Assembly (NCBI RefSeq): GCF_014695385.1
Contig: NZ_JACJOD010000011.1
Span: 124,001-188,000 of the forward strand
DNA length: 64,000 bases
DNA from: Trichocoleus sp. FACHB-46
GTDB lineage: Bacteria > Cyanobacteriota > Cyanobacteriia > FACHB-46
Direction of reading: 5' to 3'
The notes under the pieces are model-generated. The model saw only the letters and a program-made list of their open reading frames with translations, made no database searches and had not been told where the DNA came from. The number at the start of each line of letters is the position of its first letter. Within the stretch, counting starts at the first letter, position 1. Positions 28,597-37,990 of the stretch are shown one piece after another. A program made the translations under genes and the position numbers.

Positions 28597-30069
28597 TTAT
28601 GACGAAGCCGCAGTCAGAATACAGCCTGTCCGAGCAGGAATGGTCAAGCTCAACTGGGAAGGATTCTCTTCACCCCACTCCAGTTCAGCGGAGCCGTAGA
28701 GAATCTCGCTAGGACGCGATCGCAATCCTGTCTCATCCCAATCAATATGCGCCTTCCCAGAAGCGGTCCCCACATTCACAGCGACAATCACCTCTTCGCC
28801 ACCCAGAACTCTGGCAAAGACATAGACGGTGGTTTCGGCAAACAACACCTGATAGGCTCCTGTTCGCAAAGCTGCGTAGCGGTTCCGCAAATCAATCAGG
28901 TAGCGGTGGTAACTGAGAACATCTTGCTCCCACTTGTCTTCCATGGGGAAAGCTCGTCGTGAATCCGGATCGAGTGCCCCTGGCAGCCCCACTTCATCGC
29001 CGTAGTAGATACTAGGAGCGCCTGGATACGTCATTAGAAGAATGGTGGCAAGTTCTACACTGGCGCGATCGCCCCCCGCAATCGAGAGCAAACGAGCCGT
29101 ATCGTGACTGGCTAACAAATTCAACTGAGTTAGCTGAATTTCCCAAGGATACAGCGCTAACACTTCCTGAATTTTCTCAGCGTATTCCTTGGCAAACAGC
29201 GGTGGATAAGGATGATAGGCTCGGCCTTGCACCTGCTCCATCACCACGCGATCGCCTGCGGCAAATGCGATCGTAGGAGCAGCAAAAAGATAATTCATCA
29301 CGCCATCAAACTGCGTGCCATCCAGCCACTCGCGGGAATCTTCCCAAACTTCGCCGACAATGTAGGCTTCTGGATTAATTGCTTTGACGCGATCGCGAAA
29401 CTCTTGCCAAAATCCGGGCGCTTTCACCTCAAAAGGCACATCCAAACGCCAACCATCAATGCCAAATTTAATCCAATATTCCGCCACCTCCATAATGTAT
29501 TCCCGTACTTCTGGATTGTCATGGTTGAAGACGGGCAAAGCTCGGTTATTATCCCAGCCTTCGTAATTCGCTGGGTACTCCCCGTTATAGGGGGACACAG
29601 GCCAATCGTGAATCTTGAACCAATCCACCCAAGGAGAATGTGGCCCGTTTTCCAGCACATCGTGAAAGAAGAAAAAGCCTCGACTCGCGTGGTTAAATAC
29701 ACCATCTAGCACCACCCGAATATCGCGCTCGTGAGCCGCTTCTAGCAAATCCCGAAAGGCTGCATTTCCCCCCAGCATCGGGTCCACTTGGTAGTAATCG
29801 TGGGTGTGATAGCGGTGGTTACTCGCAGATTGAAAAATAGGGGTGAAGTAGATAGCATTAATCCCCAGATCTTTGAGATAGTCCAACTTCTCTATCACCC
29901 CCCACAAGTCGCCACCTTTGTAGCCTTGCAGCGTTGGCAGCTCGTCCCAGGCTTCCCAACTGGCATTTTTTAACAATTTTTTGTGTGGATGGTGGCTTTT
30001 GGCAAAGCGATCGGGGAAAATTTGGTAGAAAACTGCGTGCTTGACCCAGTCTGGCGTATAAATCTGCAT
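28597..30069 (-). CDS. GH13 alpha-amylase-family glucan hydrolase
   Basis: This 490-residue enzyme is of the amylase clan and resembles neopullulanase/cyclomaltodextrinase, which split alpha-1,4 (and sometimes alpha-1,6) glucans. The four GH13 regions are visible: DGVFNH (about 122-127), GWRLDVPFE with nucleophile Asp210, GEVWE with acid/base Glu240, and NLLASHDTARL with Asp323. The C-terminal beta domain is present, but the N-terminal N-domain of many neopullulanases is missing. There is no signal peptide, so it is probably cytoplasmic and linked to glycogen turnover. The Met at 30069 (MQIYTPDW) is preferred because GAGAG lies upstream and the 13 extra residues of the longer frame do not look conserved. 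It is divergent from the C39-like gene at 30263. Confidence 0.93.
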   Translation of the reverse strand: MQIYTPDWVKHAVFYQIFPDRFAKSHHPHKKLLKNASWEAWDELPTLQGYKGGDLWGVIEKLDYLKDLGINAIYFTPIFQSASNHRYHTHDYYQVDPMLGGNAAFRDLLEAAHERDIRVVLDGVFNHASRGFFFFHDVLENGPHSPWVDWFKIHDWPVSPYNGEYPANYEGWDNNRALPVFNHDNPEVREYIMEVAEYWIKFGIDGWRLDVPFEVKAPGFWQEFRDRVKAINPEAYIVGEVWEDSREWLDGTQFDGVMNYLFAAPTIAFAAGDRVVMEQVQGRAYHPYPPLFAKEYAEKIQEVLALYPWEIQLTQLNLLASHDTARLLSIAGGDRASVELATILLMTYPGAPSIYYGDEVGLPGALDPDSRRAFPMEDKWEQDVLSYHRYLIDLRNRYAALRTGAYQVLFAETTVYVFARVLGGEEVIVAVNVGTASGKAHIDWDETGLRSRPSEILYGSAELEWGEENPSQLSLTIPARTGCILTAASS

Positions 30070-30262
30070 AAGTAGCTCTCTAAGCCTCCACTGACAAGGT
30101 ACAGGCACAAGCCATTTCGCAATTCTTTCCCCTGGTAGAAAGTCAGCGATTAATTGTGATTCGATGACGAAAACTTGACTCCTAGCCTTGTTGATATAAC
30201 TCAGACCAATCTAGAGGTTCCTTATCCCCCGACTGGAACCATATATCTTTAGGTGATTTGTT

Positions 30263-31075
30263 ATGAAGCTCAAAATCCTGCAAAATACCGTTTTCAAATT
30301 ACAAACTGCTCAGGCATCCGATCTACCCGCTGACCAAAAAGAAGAAATCACCGCTGGCCAATTGCTCGATCTACACTCCTACAAAGTTGAAGGCAAGCTC
30401 ATCAAAGTTTCCTTTAAAAATGTTGAGTTCAAAGGGCGCAATACTTGGTACGCCTTTGCCGATCATGTCCGCTTAGTGACTTCTCAAGAAGATGTGGTCG
30501 CTACACAACAACAGCTTTCACCTCCGACACCGGGGGAACTACCCCGCCAACACCGCATTAAAGACTTTCCTTATCTGGCCCAAACTGATAATCGCTACAA
30601 TCCAGGCGGCTCCTGCAATGTCACCAGCGTAGCAATGTGTCTTTCTTTCTTTGGTGCTAAACCCACTAGGGAAGCCCAACTCGAAGATGAGTACTACGAT
30701 TTCTTAATCGAGCAAGGTCGCTCCAGACACGATCCCTACGACTTGAAGTGGTTAGTGGAGCAAAAAGGGTATAAAGATGACTTCCGCGAAACTGCTTCGA
30801 TTCAAGATGTGAAGAAGTGGATTTCTCAAGATAAACCCGTGATTTTGCATGGGTACTTTACTCGCTTTGGTCACATCATTGTCTTGGTGGGCTATAACTC
30901 CGAAGGTTTCATCGTCCACGATCCCTACGGTGAGTATTGGGATAGTGGCTACGACATGAACACTGATTGGGATAAAACTAAAGGCAAAGGCTTGGTTTAC
31001 TCCTACAGCTTAATTGAGCGCACCTGCTCCCCCGAAGGCCCAGGCAATATGTGGTGCCACTTTATTGCTAAGTAG
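30263..31075 (+). CDS. C39-like peptidase domain protein
   Basis: This 270-residue protein has an N-terminal beta-rich region (1-90) resembling an SH3-like or binding domain. A papain-like peptidase_C39_2 domain follows (about 100-250), with catalytic Cys in GGSCNVTSVAM, His in FGHIIVLVGYN and Asp in VHDPYGEYWD. No secretion signal is evident, so it may be cytoplasmic or exported by an unusual route. Related proteins in cyanobacteria occur singly. Substrate and processing role are unknown. It is 138 bp upstream of the Trypco1-type gene on the same strand. A functional link with that protease-containing module is possible, but the spacing is too long to claim an operon. Confidence 0.85.
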   Translation: MKLKILQNTVFKLQTAQASDLPADQKEEITAGQLLDLHSYKVEGKLIKVSFKNVEFKGRNTWYAFADHVRLVTSQEDVVATQQQLSPPTPGELPRQHRIKDFPYLAQTDNRYNPGGSCNVTSVAMCLSFFGAKPTREAQLEDEYYDFLIEQGRSRHDPYDLKWLVEQKGYKDDFRETASIQDVKKWISQDKPVILHGYFTRFGHIIVLVGYNSEGFIVHDPYGEYWDSGYDMNTDWDKTKGKGLVYSYSLIERTCSPEGPGNMWCHFIAK

Positions 31076-31212
31076 CTCTTGCTTGTTAATAAAAGGCAAT
31101 CGCTTTCCTAGCTTTGAAGGAGGGAAGGCGATCGCCTAGTCAAGTTTACAAAGCCAACTTTTGGCAAGGCAATCAAGAAAATATTTTAGCAAGTCACAAC
31201 CAATCATTTTTT

Positions 31213-31542
31213 ATGGCGAAACGTTTGATTGAATTTCCCTTAGAAGGCGGCGGTTATGTTCTGGTTGAAGTTGCAGAATCAGAAGCATCCGATAGTGTAG
31301 GGCGAATTGGGCGAGAAGATGAGCTTTTGCAGAAGTCGCAACAAACCTTTGAGGCGGCTCTAGATGGAATTAAACCAATTGCTAGCACGCTAATCAATAA
31401 ACTTCGGAGTCTCAATCAACCTGCAGATGAAGTTCAGGTCAAATTTGGATTAAAAATGAGTGCAGAAGCAGGCGCAGTGATTGCATCAGCCAGCATTGAG
31501 GGTAACTATGAAATTACATTGAAATGGAGTCAAAACCAGTAA
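31213..31542 (+). CDS. Trypsin-co-occurring domain 1 (Trypco1, CU044_2847-like) protein
   Basis: The 109-residue product begins MAKRLIEFPLEGGGYVLVEV, the N-terminal strand pattern of Trypco1 proteins, followed by a helical middle (residues 35-70) and a strand-rich end (GAVIASASIEGNYEITLKW). Trypco1 is known for sitting beside trypsin-like protease genes in predicted bacterial conflict systems. That is the case here: the stop is followed after three bases by the ATG of a trypsin-like gene, so the two are almost certainly co-translated. The ATG at 31213 is preferred; an upstream TTG at 31114 gives a poor N terminus. The ribosome site is weak. Base content is more A/T-rich than that of genes before 31 kb. 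The biochemical role is unknown; it may regulate or recruit the protease. Confidence 0.85.
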   Translation: MAKRLIEFPLEGGGYVLVEVAESEASDSVGRIGREDELLQKSQQTFEAALDGIKPIASTLINKLRSLNQPADEVQVKFGLKMSAEAGAVIASASIEGNYEITLKWSQNQ

Positions 31543-31545
31543 CCA

Positions 31546-33390
31546 ATGGTTGCACCTCTTCAATATGCAATCGTCCGAATTCGCAAATCAAGTGGAGCGA
31601 TCGTTGGAGCAGGGTTCCTGGTTCACGAAAAATATGTTTTGACTTGCGCTCACGTCATTGCACAAGCCCTAGGCATTGCGGAATCAACGCCTCAAAGCCC
31701 TTCAGAATCTGTTCACCTCGACTTTCCACTCATTGATCCTGCTGTGCAACTGACAGCACAGGTGGTTCTTTGGCGACCCGCTCCAGTTAAGGGCGCTTCC
31801 AACCAAGGCCACGAGGATATTGCTGCTCTAGAACTTAACAGCTTTCCACCTCCCGCCGCAAAACCTGCACGACTATTGCTAGAAGATGATCTGTGGGATC
31901 ATCCCTTCCAGGCCTTTGGATTTCCCGCAGGTCATGATGATGGGTTGTGGTCCACAGGAGTTCTGAGGGCAAAGCAAGGTACTGGATGGGTACAAGTTGA
32001 GGATACAAAATCGCCAGGTGGACGGCTAGAGTCAGGCTATAGTGGAACACCTATATGGGATGAAAAACTTAACGGTGTTGTCGGAATGGCAGTTGCTGCT
32101 GACTTGAAGCGAACTGAGGCCAAAATCGGTTTCATCATTCCAACAAGATTGATGGCAACTACCTGGACAGCTTTAGCAGAATTGACAATTCCTCCGTTAA
32201 TTTTGGCGAGCAAAAAATCCAACCGTTCTCTTCAATGGATACTCGCAAGTTTATTTGGTTTGGCTGCCTTAGGAGCAAGCACTCTATTAATTCCTCAAGT
32301 TCGTGATCGCTTGGGCTTAGGAGAAGCAGCCTGTTTTAGGGAAGCAGAGAGAAAAGGGGAAAAGGCGATCGCTGTTGTTGGTAAGTTCTACAACGAACCA
32401 GGAACACCTATTATGACACCCTTGCTTGAGGATCGAATTCTTTATCGGCTTAACAATAAGCCAGTACCTAGATCGAGAGTTTGTCTAATCACTAACAGAG
32501 TTAGATCAAGAACCGAAGCCGAAGTATTAGGGACTCAACAGAGGGCAGCAATTGTTGTTTGGGGAACCCGTAGTGGAGCAACTTTAGAAGCTAGTGTGTC
32601 TTTAATAAAATCAAAATCTACCAGCAGACTACCATTATCTGCTGATACAGCTAAGGACTTTGACGATAGAACCAAAGATTGGCCAGATTTAATCTTAATT
32701 CTGACGATTTCTAAGTTGAGTCGCCTTACCAAAGAAGAAGGACACATCAGTGAAGCTATTGACATGCTTTATCAGACTTTGATTGAGGCAGAAAACAGAT
32801 TGCCTGACTCTCAAAACTTACTGACGATGAAAGTTTTCTCCAGTGCCTACTATCAACTAGGAGATTTGTATTCTCCAATCGAAAAGCTTAGTTGTCCTAG
32901 CAGCGAAGATAACTGTGAGAATGCTTTAGCAATGTACAAAGCATCTTTCCGCTGGAATCCAACAAAATATCAGGCACTAATGAGTCAAGGAGTTCTTTTA
33001 AATCAATTAGGTAGACTTACTGAGGCCGAGCAAGTGTATACGCAAGTAATCACTTCTATACCTGAACATCAAAACGAGCAAAAGATTATTGCTTACGCGA
33101 GCAGGGCAGAAGTATATCTTAGAGAAAGAAACTATATAAAAGCAATCACCGATTGGCAATCTACTCTTCAGCAGGAGCCTCGAAATACGTTTTTTTTACG
33201 TCGCTTAGGGCTAGCTCAATTACGGGCTGAAAAGATACAGGAGTCCAAAGAAACCTATGAGAAAATTAACCGCTACTTGAATGATAATAAAGCAAAAAAA
33301 TCTGAAGTAATTGAAGAACTGAAAAGACTTGCAAAAGAACAACCTAAACTAGCTTCTAGCATCAATACTGTAGCTTCTATTATTCAGTAG
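31546..33390 (+). CDS. Membrane-anchored trypsin-like protease with C-terminal TPR region
   Basis: This 614-residue protein has three parts. Residues 1-215 are a trypsin-fold domain with all of the catalytic triad visible: His36 (LTCAHVI), Asp91 (GHEDIAALEL) and Ser166 (GYSGTPIW). Residues 229-250 form a single hydrophobic membrane helix. Residues 255-430 are an unassigned alpha/beta region (AIAVVGKFYNE, AAIVVWGTRSG), and 440-570 hold TPR-like repeats (YQALMSQGVLLNQLGRLTEAEQVY, IIAYASRAEVYLRERNYIKAI). No signal peptide is present, so the protease is likely on the cytoplasmic side. It follows the Trypco1 gene by three bases. The last 11 bases overlap the convergent gene. A protease tethered to a repeat scaffold next to Trypco1 fits a predicted conflict or signalling module; the target is unknown. 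Confidence 0.87.
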   Translation: MVAPLQYAIVRIRKSSGAIVGAGFLVHEKYVLTCAHVIAQALGIAESTPQSPSESVHLDFPLIDPAVQLTAQVVLWRPAPVKGASNQGHEDIAALELNSFPPPAAKPARLLLEDDLWDHPFQAFGFPAGHDDGLWSTGVLRAKQGTGWVQVEDTKSPGGRLESGYSGTPIWDEKLNGVVGMAVAADLKRTEAKIGFIIPTRLMATTWTALAELTIPPLILASKKSNRSLQWILASLFGLAALGASTLLIPQVRDRLGLGEAACFREAERKGEKAIAVVGKFYNEPGTPIMTPLLEDRILYRLNNKPVPRSRVCLITNRVRSRTEAEVLGTQQRAAIVVWGTRSGATLEASVSLIKSKSTSRLPLSADTAKDFDDRTKDWPDLILILTISKLSRLTKEEGHISEAIDMLYQTLIEAENRLPDSQNLLTMKVFSSAYYQLGDLYSPIEKLSCPSSEDNCENALAMYKASFRWNPTKYQALMSQGVLLNQLGRLTEAEQVYTQVITSIPEHQNEQKIIAYASRAEVYLRERNYIKAITDWQSTLQQEPRNTFFLRRLGLAQLRAEKIQESKETYEKINRYLNDNKAKKSEVIEELKRLAKEQPKLASSINTVASIIQ

Positions 33391-33967
33391 GAATATTTGT
33401 CAAATCATCCGGATTGCATTCAACTTTCTTGCCGAGCCTAATATACCAACCTTTGTCTTCTCCATTTTCAATGAGTTTCAAGTAGTATTTGTTATTTCCG
33501 CCATCAACGCAAGGATATTGAACGCCAGTATCAGAACTTGTTCTAAAGCTAATCGTAGTTCCCGCCAATCTAGCTCTCTCTCTAGTTTCACTATTCAGTC
33601 TTTCAGATAGCTTATGAATATACTCCATCGGAGGAAGTGAAGGCTTATTGGCTGATTGCAACTTCTCCGATTCGGTTTTTTCTAGTTGATGCGGATTGTC
33701 CTCTTTCTGTTGATTTTTTTGGCCCCACTCAAGCACATAAGTCTCTCTTAATCCTTCGTCACTCTCTCCAAAACAATGAAATTCAAGGCGCAATCCAACA
33801 AGCTCATCTGCGGAAGATCCACAAGCTACTAGTTCATTTTTTATTGCTACCTTGGCAATCTCTAGTAGTTGGTCAAGCCCAAGCCTTCCAACCTTACCTT
33901 CAGACAAATTCAACAATTCCTTAACTGACTCCTGTTCTGTTAGAGGCTGTTCTAGGTCAATTATCAT
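33380..33967 (-). CDS. Hypothetical protein convergent with the protease gene
   Basis: A 195-residue product (MIIDLEQPLTEQ at the N terminus) not assigned to a family. Residues 1-80 look alpha/beta. A Lys/Gln/Glu-rich linker (about 85-110) follows, then a C-terminal region with aromatic and charged strands (YYLKLIENGEDKGWYIRLGKK). The ATG at 33967 is preferred over a GTG at 34006 because GAGAAAA lies before it. It overlaps the end of the protease gene by 11 bp and shares its A/T-rich character, so it may be part of the same imported module on the other strand. No signal peptide or membrane helix is present. It is probably a real gene; no function is claimed. Confidence 0.7.
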   Translation of the reverse strand: MIIDLEQPLTEQESVKELLNLSEGKVGRLGLDQLLEIAKVAIKNELVACGSSADELVGLRLEFHCFGESDEGLRETYVLEWGQKNQQKEDNPHQLEKTESEKLQSANKPSLPPMEYIHKLSERLNSETRERARLAGTTISFRTSSDTGVQYPCVDGGNNKYYLKLIENGEDKGWYIRLGKKVECNPDDLTNIPTE

Positions 33968-34315
33968 TGACTGTTTTCTCAAGGGTTTCCCTCTAATTTC
34001 TATCACTGTGTTTGTTCAACATCATAATCTAATCACTTTGGTGTAGGAATGATTAGAGGCTTTAGTAATTTTTTACTTTTAGGTTATACAAATTAATGCT
34101 TTATTTCTCCTTAAAAGAAGTGATTATAGCGATCGCCTTCCTCACTCCATAAGTGCGATCGCGCTCTCCTGCTCTTAATCTCGCCTTAAGCTAAACCTCC
34201 TCTGCCTTTGGGCGGATCGACAAACCTCTCTGTTATCTTCCGATCCCCTCTTGCAAACTGCCACACTCAGACCGACACTTATCTTGGGAGTTGACTGGCA
34301 GTTTAGAGGTCTTTT
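33968..34315. other. Intergenic region upstream of glgC
   Basis: This 348-bp stretch separates the divergent hypothetical gene and glgC. It contains two HIP1-like GCGATCGC sites (near 34129 and 34157) and an A/T-rich stretch (34060-34115). It holds the glgC leader with GAGG six bases before the GTG start. No other feature was recognised. Confidence 0.45.
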
Positions 34316-35605
34316 GTGAAAAGAGTATTATCGATTATTCTCGGTGGGGGAGCCGGAACCCGCCTTTATCCATTGACCAAGCCTCGTGCGAAGCCTGCGG
34401 TGCCCCTCGCAGGCAAGTACCGTTTAATTGACATTCCTGTTAGTAATTGCATTAATTCTGAAATATTCAAGATTTACGTTCTGACTCAGTTCAACTCAGC
34501 CTCCCTTAACCGCCACATTGCCCGCGCTTACAACTTTGCTGGCTTTACTGAAGGATTTGTTGAGGTACTTGCAGCTCAGCAAACCCCCGAAAACCCCAAC
34601 TGGTTTCAAGGTACGGCCGACGCAGTTCGTCAGTACATGTGGTTGTTTGAAGAGTGGGAGGTCGATGAGTACCTGATTCTCTCCGGAGATCACCTGTACC
34701 GCATGGACTACCGTCAGTTTGTGCAGCGCCACCGGGATACAGGAGCCGACATCACGATCTCAGTCGTGCCAATGGATGAGCGACGAGCGTCTGACTTTGG
34801 CTTGATGAAGATTGATGCTTCTGGCCGAGTTGTAGACTTTAGCGAGAAGCCCAAAGGTGAAGCGCTGAAACAGATGCAGGTAGATACCAGCATTCTAGGG
34901 TTGGATGCCAAGCAAGCTCAAGAACGGCCTTATATTGCCTCAATGGGCATTTATGTCTTTAAGCGCGATGTCTTGATGAACCTGCTGAAGCAGTCGCCCG
35001 ATCGCACTGACTTTGGTAAGGAGATCATTCCAGCTTCCGCCGCAGACCACAACGTCCAAGCTTATTTGTTCGATGACTATTGGGAAGACATCGGAACGAT
35101 TGAAGCTTTCTACGAAGCTAATTTGTCGCTAACTCAACAACCGCAGCCACGCTTTAGCTTCTACGACGAGCAAGCACCGATCTACACTCGTGCCCGTTAC
35201 CTGCCTCCTAGCAAACTTCTGGATTGCCACGTCACCGAGTCAATCATTGGGGAAGGGTGCATTCTGAAAAACTGCCAGATTCAACACTCTGTCTTGGGTG
35301 TGCGATCGCGCGTAGAATCCGGATGCGTCATCGACAACTCCCTGTTAATGGGTGCTGACTTCTATCAACCCTTTGCCGAGCGCAATACCAACTGCGAAAC
35401 TCGCACAGTACCGATGGGGATTGGAGCCAACACCACCATTCGACGGGCGATTATCGACAAAAATGCCCACATTGGTTGTGATGTGCAAATCATCAACAAA
35501 GATCGGATAGAAGAAGCTGAGCGCGAGGACCTAGGGTTCTACATCCGCAACGGCATCATCGTAGTGATGAAAAATGCCGTGATTCCGGATGGAACCATCA
35601 TCTAG
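34316..35605 (+). CDS. glgC: Glucose-1-phosphate adenylyltransferase
   Basis: This 429-residue enzyme makes ADP-glucose from ATP and glucose-1-phosphate, the committed step of glycogen synthesis. Motifs: N-terminal [33 protein letters not shown], the sugar-phosphate region [17 protein letters not shown] and left-handed beta-helix repeats at the C terminus, with the final [14 protein letters not shown]. Cyanobacterial members are activated by 3-phosphoglycerate and inhibited by phosphate. Length is usual. The GTG start at 34316 has GAGG six bases upstream. The P-loop kinase gene starts 16 bp before its stop. Together with the GH13 and GH15-like genes it represents the glycogen side of the window. 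Confidence 0.97.
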   Translation: MKRVLSIILGGGAGTRLYPLTKPRAKPAVPLAGKYRLIDIPVSNCINSEIFKIYVLTQFNSASLNRHIARAYNFAGFTEGFVEVLAAQQTPENPNWFQGTADAVRQYMWLFEEWEVDEYLILSGDHLYRMDYRQFVQRHRDTGADITISVVPMDERRASDFGLMKIDASGRVVDFSEKPKGEALKQMQVDTSILGLDAKQAQERPYIASMGIYVFKRDVLMNLLKQSPDRTDFGKEIIPASAADHNVQAYLFDDYWEDIGTIEAFYEANLSLTQQPQPRFSFYDEQAPIYTRARYLPPSKLLDCHVTESIIGEGCILKNCQIQHSVLGVRSRVESGCVIDNSLLMGADFYQPFAERNTNCETRTVPMGIGANTTIRRAIIDKNAHIGCDVQIINKDRIEEAEREDLGFYIRNGIIVVMKNAVIPDGTII

Positions 35606-36152
35606 GCAAGAAGCTAGGGGTGTGGAGTTAGGGGAAGATTACCTGTCAACTCCACATCCCACGCCGACTACTACTCGCCTAATTATTTTCATGGGGCTGC
35701 CAGGAAGCGGCAAAACCACCCTGGCTCAACATTTACTCACAGCTAGCCCGGAGCGTCGGTTGATTTCTACTGATGCAATCCGGGCTCAATTGTTTGGCGA
35801 TGAAGCAGTCCAGGGGCCGTGGTTGCAAGTATGGCGCGAAGTCCAACATCACCTACAGCAAGCAGTTGAGCAGATCTCCCAAGGCCACATTCCCGATGCG
35901 ATCTACGACGCTACCAATACGGCTCGCAAGCAACGGCGACGGGTGTTAACGTTGGCGCGATCGCTGGGCTTTCAGGAGGTTGTCGGTTTTTGGCTAGATT
36001 TGCCTTTGGAAGTGTGTTTAGCCAGAAACCGTCAGCGCGATCGCGTGGTTCCAGAAGCTGTAATGCTGCGAATGCACCGACAGCTTTTAGGTGCGCCTCC
36101 AGCGCTAGAGGAAGAATTCACGAGCTTGATTCGTCAGTCTTGGCATCAGTAA
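35589..36152 (+). CDS. P-loop kinase-like ATP-binding protein (AAA_33)
   Basis: The product has 187 residues. After a poorly conserved N-terminal 25 residues comes a P-loop kinase domain: Walker [10 protein letters not shown] (about 36-44), the strand motif [15 protein letters not shown] near residue 108, and the lid with [11 protein letters not shown]. This is the polynucleotide-kinase/zeta-toxin-like group that phosphorylates small molecules or nucleic acid ends. The substrate is not known. The frame overlaps the 3' end of glgC by 17 bp. A GTG at 35622 would avoid the overlap, so the start is uncertain. It is likely co-transcribed with glgC. No antitoxin gene is near, so a toxin role is unlikely. 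Confidence 0.83.
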   Translation: MEPSSRQEARGVELGEDYLSTPHPTPTTTRLIIFMGLPGSGKTTLAQHLLTASPERRLISTDAIRAQLFGDEAVQGPWLQVWREVQHHLQQAVEQISQGHIPDAIYDATNTARKQRRRVLTLARSLGFQEVVGFWLDLPLEVCLARNRQRDRVVPEAVMLRMHRQLLGAPPALEEEFTSLIRQSWHQ

Positions 36153-36295
36153 AACAGGCAATGGCGGAAATTGCGATCGCATCTCGCGCAAGAACCGAAC
36201 TCTGCGCTAACGCAACCTCTGATACCTTAAATCTAGTTGAAAGACCCACAGCAAGGGACTAGATAGACATTGAGAGGTTTTGAGAGGTTAGAGTT

Positions 36296-36727
36296 ATGGC
36301 ACTCATTCGTTGGGAACCCTTCCGTGAAGTTGACACCCTACAGCGGGAAATGAATCGGTTATTCGATCGCCTCGCTCCCGAAGTCAACCATACTGCCTTT
36401 GTTCCTGCCGCAGAAATGCAGGAAACCTCAGAAGCCATTCAGCTAAAAATTGAAGTACCTGGGATTGAAGTCAAAGACTTGGACGTGCAAGTAACCGCAG
36501 AAGCGGTCTCAGTTAGTGGAGAGCGGAAAGCTACTGTCCCCAGCGAAGAGAGAGCTGTCTTTCGTTCCGAGTTTCGTTACGGGCGCTTCCAACGAGTCAT
36601 TCCCCTCCCCACTCGGGTTCAGAATACCCAAGTGCAGGCTGAGTTCAAAAACGGCATTTTGCATCTCCACCTACCCAAGGCTGAAGAAGAACGCAACAAG
36701 GTCGTTAAGGTGAATCTAGCAGGGTGA
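36296..36727 (+). CDS. hspA: Small heat-shock protein, Hsp20 family
   Basis: The 143 residues comprise a short N-terminal arm (MALIRWEPFREVD) and an alpha-crystallin domain (about 38-135), with VPGIEVKDLDVQV and the conserved FKNGILHLHLPK near the C terminus. HspA oligomers hold unfolding proteins and in cyanobacteria protect thylakoid membranes and phycobilisomes on heating. The ATG follows two copies of TGAGAGGTT (36271-36279 and 36281-36289). A CIRCE operator was looked for in the 143-bp upstream region and not found. The gene is 249 bp before a DnaJ-type gene on the same strand. Confidence 0.94.
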   Translation: MALIRWEPFREVDTLQREMNRLFDRLAPEVNHTAFVPAAEMQETSEAIQLKIEVPGIEVKDLDVQVTAEAVSVSGERKATVPSEERAVFRSEFRYGRFQRVIPLPTRVQNTQVQAEFKNGILHLHLPKAEEERNKVVKVNLAG

Positions 36728-36976
36728 TTGGAGTGGCGATCGCTACTGCTTAGATGCCTGATTAAATCAGGTGCTTGGCAAGCTGGTTGCCTAAATCCGC
36801 ACTTAATTCGGTCATAGTTCAGGGGAGGGCGTGAGTCAGCATCGCTCTGCCCTGAATCTATGTATAAGCTATTGGAGTTTAGCTTTGCCCCTTACCGCAT
36901 CCAGATTGCGGCGCGGCTAAAGCAGACGATCATAGATATAAAGACATAAACTGAAACTATTAGAGGAGGTAGGTGG

Positions 36977-37990
36977 ATGGCTGCAACCGACTATAAAGAT
37001 TACTACGCTGTCTTGGGAGTGAATAAAACCGCCACTGCCGACGACATTAAAAAAGCATTTCGTAAACTAGCCCGCAAGTACCATCCAGACGTTAATCCAG
37101 GCAACCAAGACGCGGAAGCGCGTTTTAAGGAAGTCAATGAAGCCTACGAAGTGCTATCTGACCCAGAGAAACGCCAGAAGTACGACCAGTTTGGCCAGTA
37201 CTGGAAACAAGCGGGTGGCGGGTGGCCAGGTGGTGGAAGTAGCCCCAATGTTGACTTTGGCAACTTTGACTTTAGCCAATACGGCAGTTTTGATGACTTT
37301 ATCAACGAGCTGTTAGGTCGCTTTGGCAGCCCTGGTGCTGGCCCTAGCCCCGGCGCTGGACGACAAGCCTATAGTTATCGCACCACTCCGGGTGGCCCAG
37401 GCTTTGGGGACTTCGGCGGCTTTGGGGGTTTTGGCGACACTGCTACCGCTCCAACTCAAGACAGCGAAGCTGCGATCGCTCTCACCCTGAGAGAAGCCTT
37501 CCAAGGTGTGCAGAAACGCCTCAATCTAGGCAACGAAGTGATTGATGTCCGCATTCCTCCAGGGGCGAAACCCGGTAGCCGCATCCGCGTCAAAGGCAAA
37601 GGGCCAGCGAGTCCCTATAACCAACAACGCGGCGATCTCTATCTGGTCGTCAACATTCAACCCCATCCCTTCTTTCAGTTTGAGGGCGACAATCTAGTCT
37701 GCGAGGTGCCGATTGCGCCGGATGAAGCAGTGTTAGGGGCACAGATTGAAATCCCTACTCCCGATGGCAGCGTCACCATGAATGTGCCTGCTGGCGTGCG
37801 GGCAGGGCAATCTCTACGCTTACGAGGCAAAGGCTGGCCCAATCCCAAGGGTGGACGCAGTGATCAAATCGTCAAGATTGCGATCGCCTCCCCCAAGGAA
37901 CTCAGCCCCCAAGAGCGTGAGTACTACGAGAAAATTCGAGCTATCCGCAGCTTCAATCCTCGCAGCCAAATCCAAAGCATGCAGCTCTAG
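36977..37990 (+). CDS. DnaJ-type co-chaperone without zinc finger (CbpA-like)
   Basis: The 337-residue protein starts with a J domain (residues 5-72; the HPD motif at 36-38 stimulates Hsp70 ATPase). A Gly/Phe-rich region follows (about 80-150; [15 protein letters not shown]), then the DnaJ C-terminal beta domains (about 170-330; [19 protein letters not shown]). The CxxCxGxG zinc repeats of type I DnaJ are absent, so it is type II, like CbpA or cyanobacterial DnaJ2-type proteins. An excellent ribosome site, AGGAGG, lies seven bases before the ATG. Its stop overlaps the convergent peroxiredoxin-like gene by 4 bp. It probably works with DnaK and the upstream HspA. Confidence 0.93.
   Translation: MAATDYKDYYAVLGVNKTATADDIKKAFRKLARKYHPDVNPGNQDAEARFKEVNEAYEVLSDPEKRQKYDQFGQYWKQAGGGWPGGGSSPNVDFGNFDFSQYGSFDDFINELLGRFGSPGAGPSPGAGRQAYSYRTTPGGPGFGDFGGFGGFGDTATAPTQDSEAAIALTLREAFQGVQKRLNLGNEVIDVRIPPGAKPGSRIRVKGKGPASPYNQQRGDLYLVVNIQPHPFFQFEGDNLVCEVPIAPDEAVLGAQIEIPTPDGSVTMNVPAGVRAGQSLRLRGKGWPNPKGGRSDQIVKIAIASPKELSPQEREYYEKIRAIRSFNPRSQIQSMQL

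Noticed and set aside
29212-29709. 165-residue frame antisense to the GH13 gene
   Set aside because: It lies wholly within the amylase gene and has no recognisable motif.
35589-36152. Zeta-toxin reading of the P-loop kinase
   Set aside because: No epsilon-type antitoxin gene is adjacent and the gene is tied to glgC, so a toxin role is not supported.
36153-36295. CIRCE heat-shock operator upstream of hspA
   Set aside because: The TTAGCACTC-N9-GAGTGCTAA pattern was looked for and not found.
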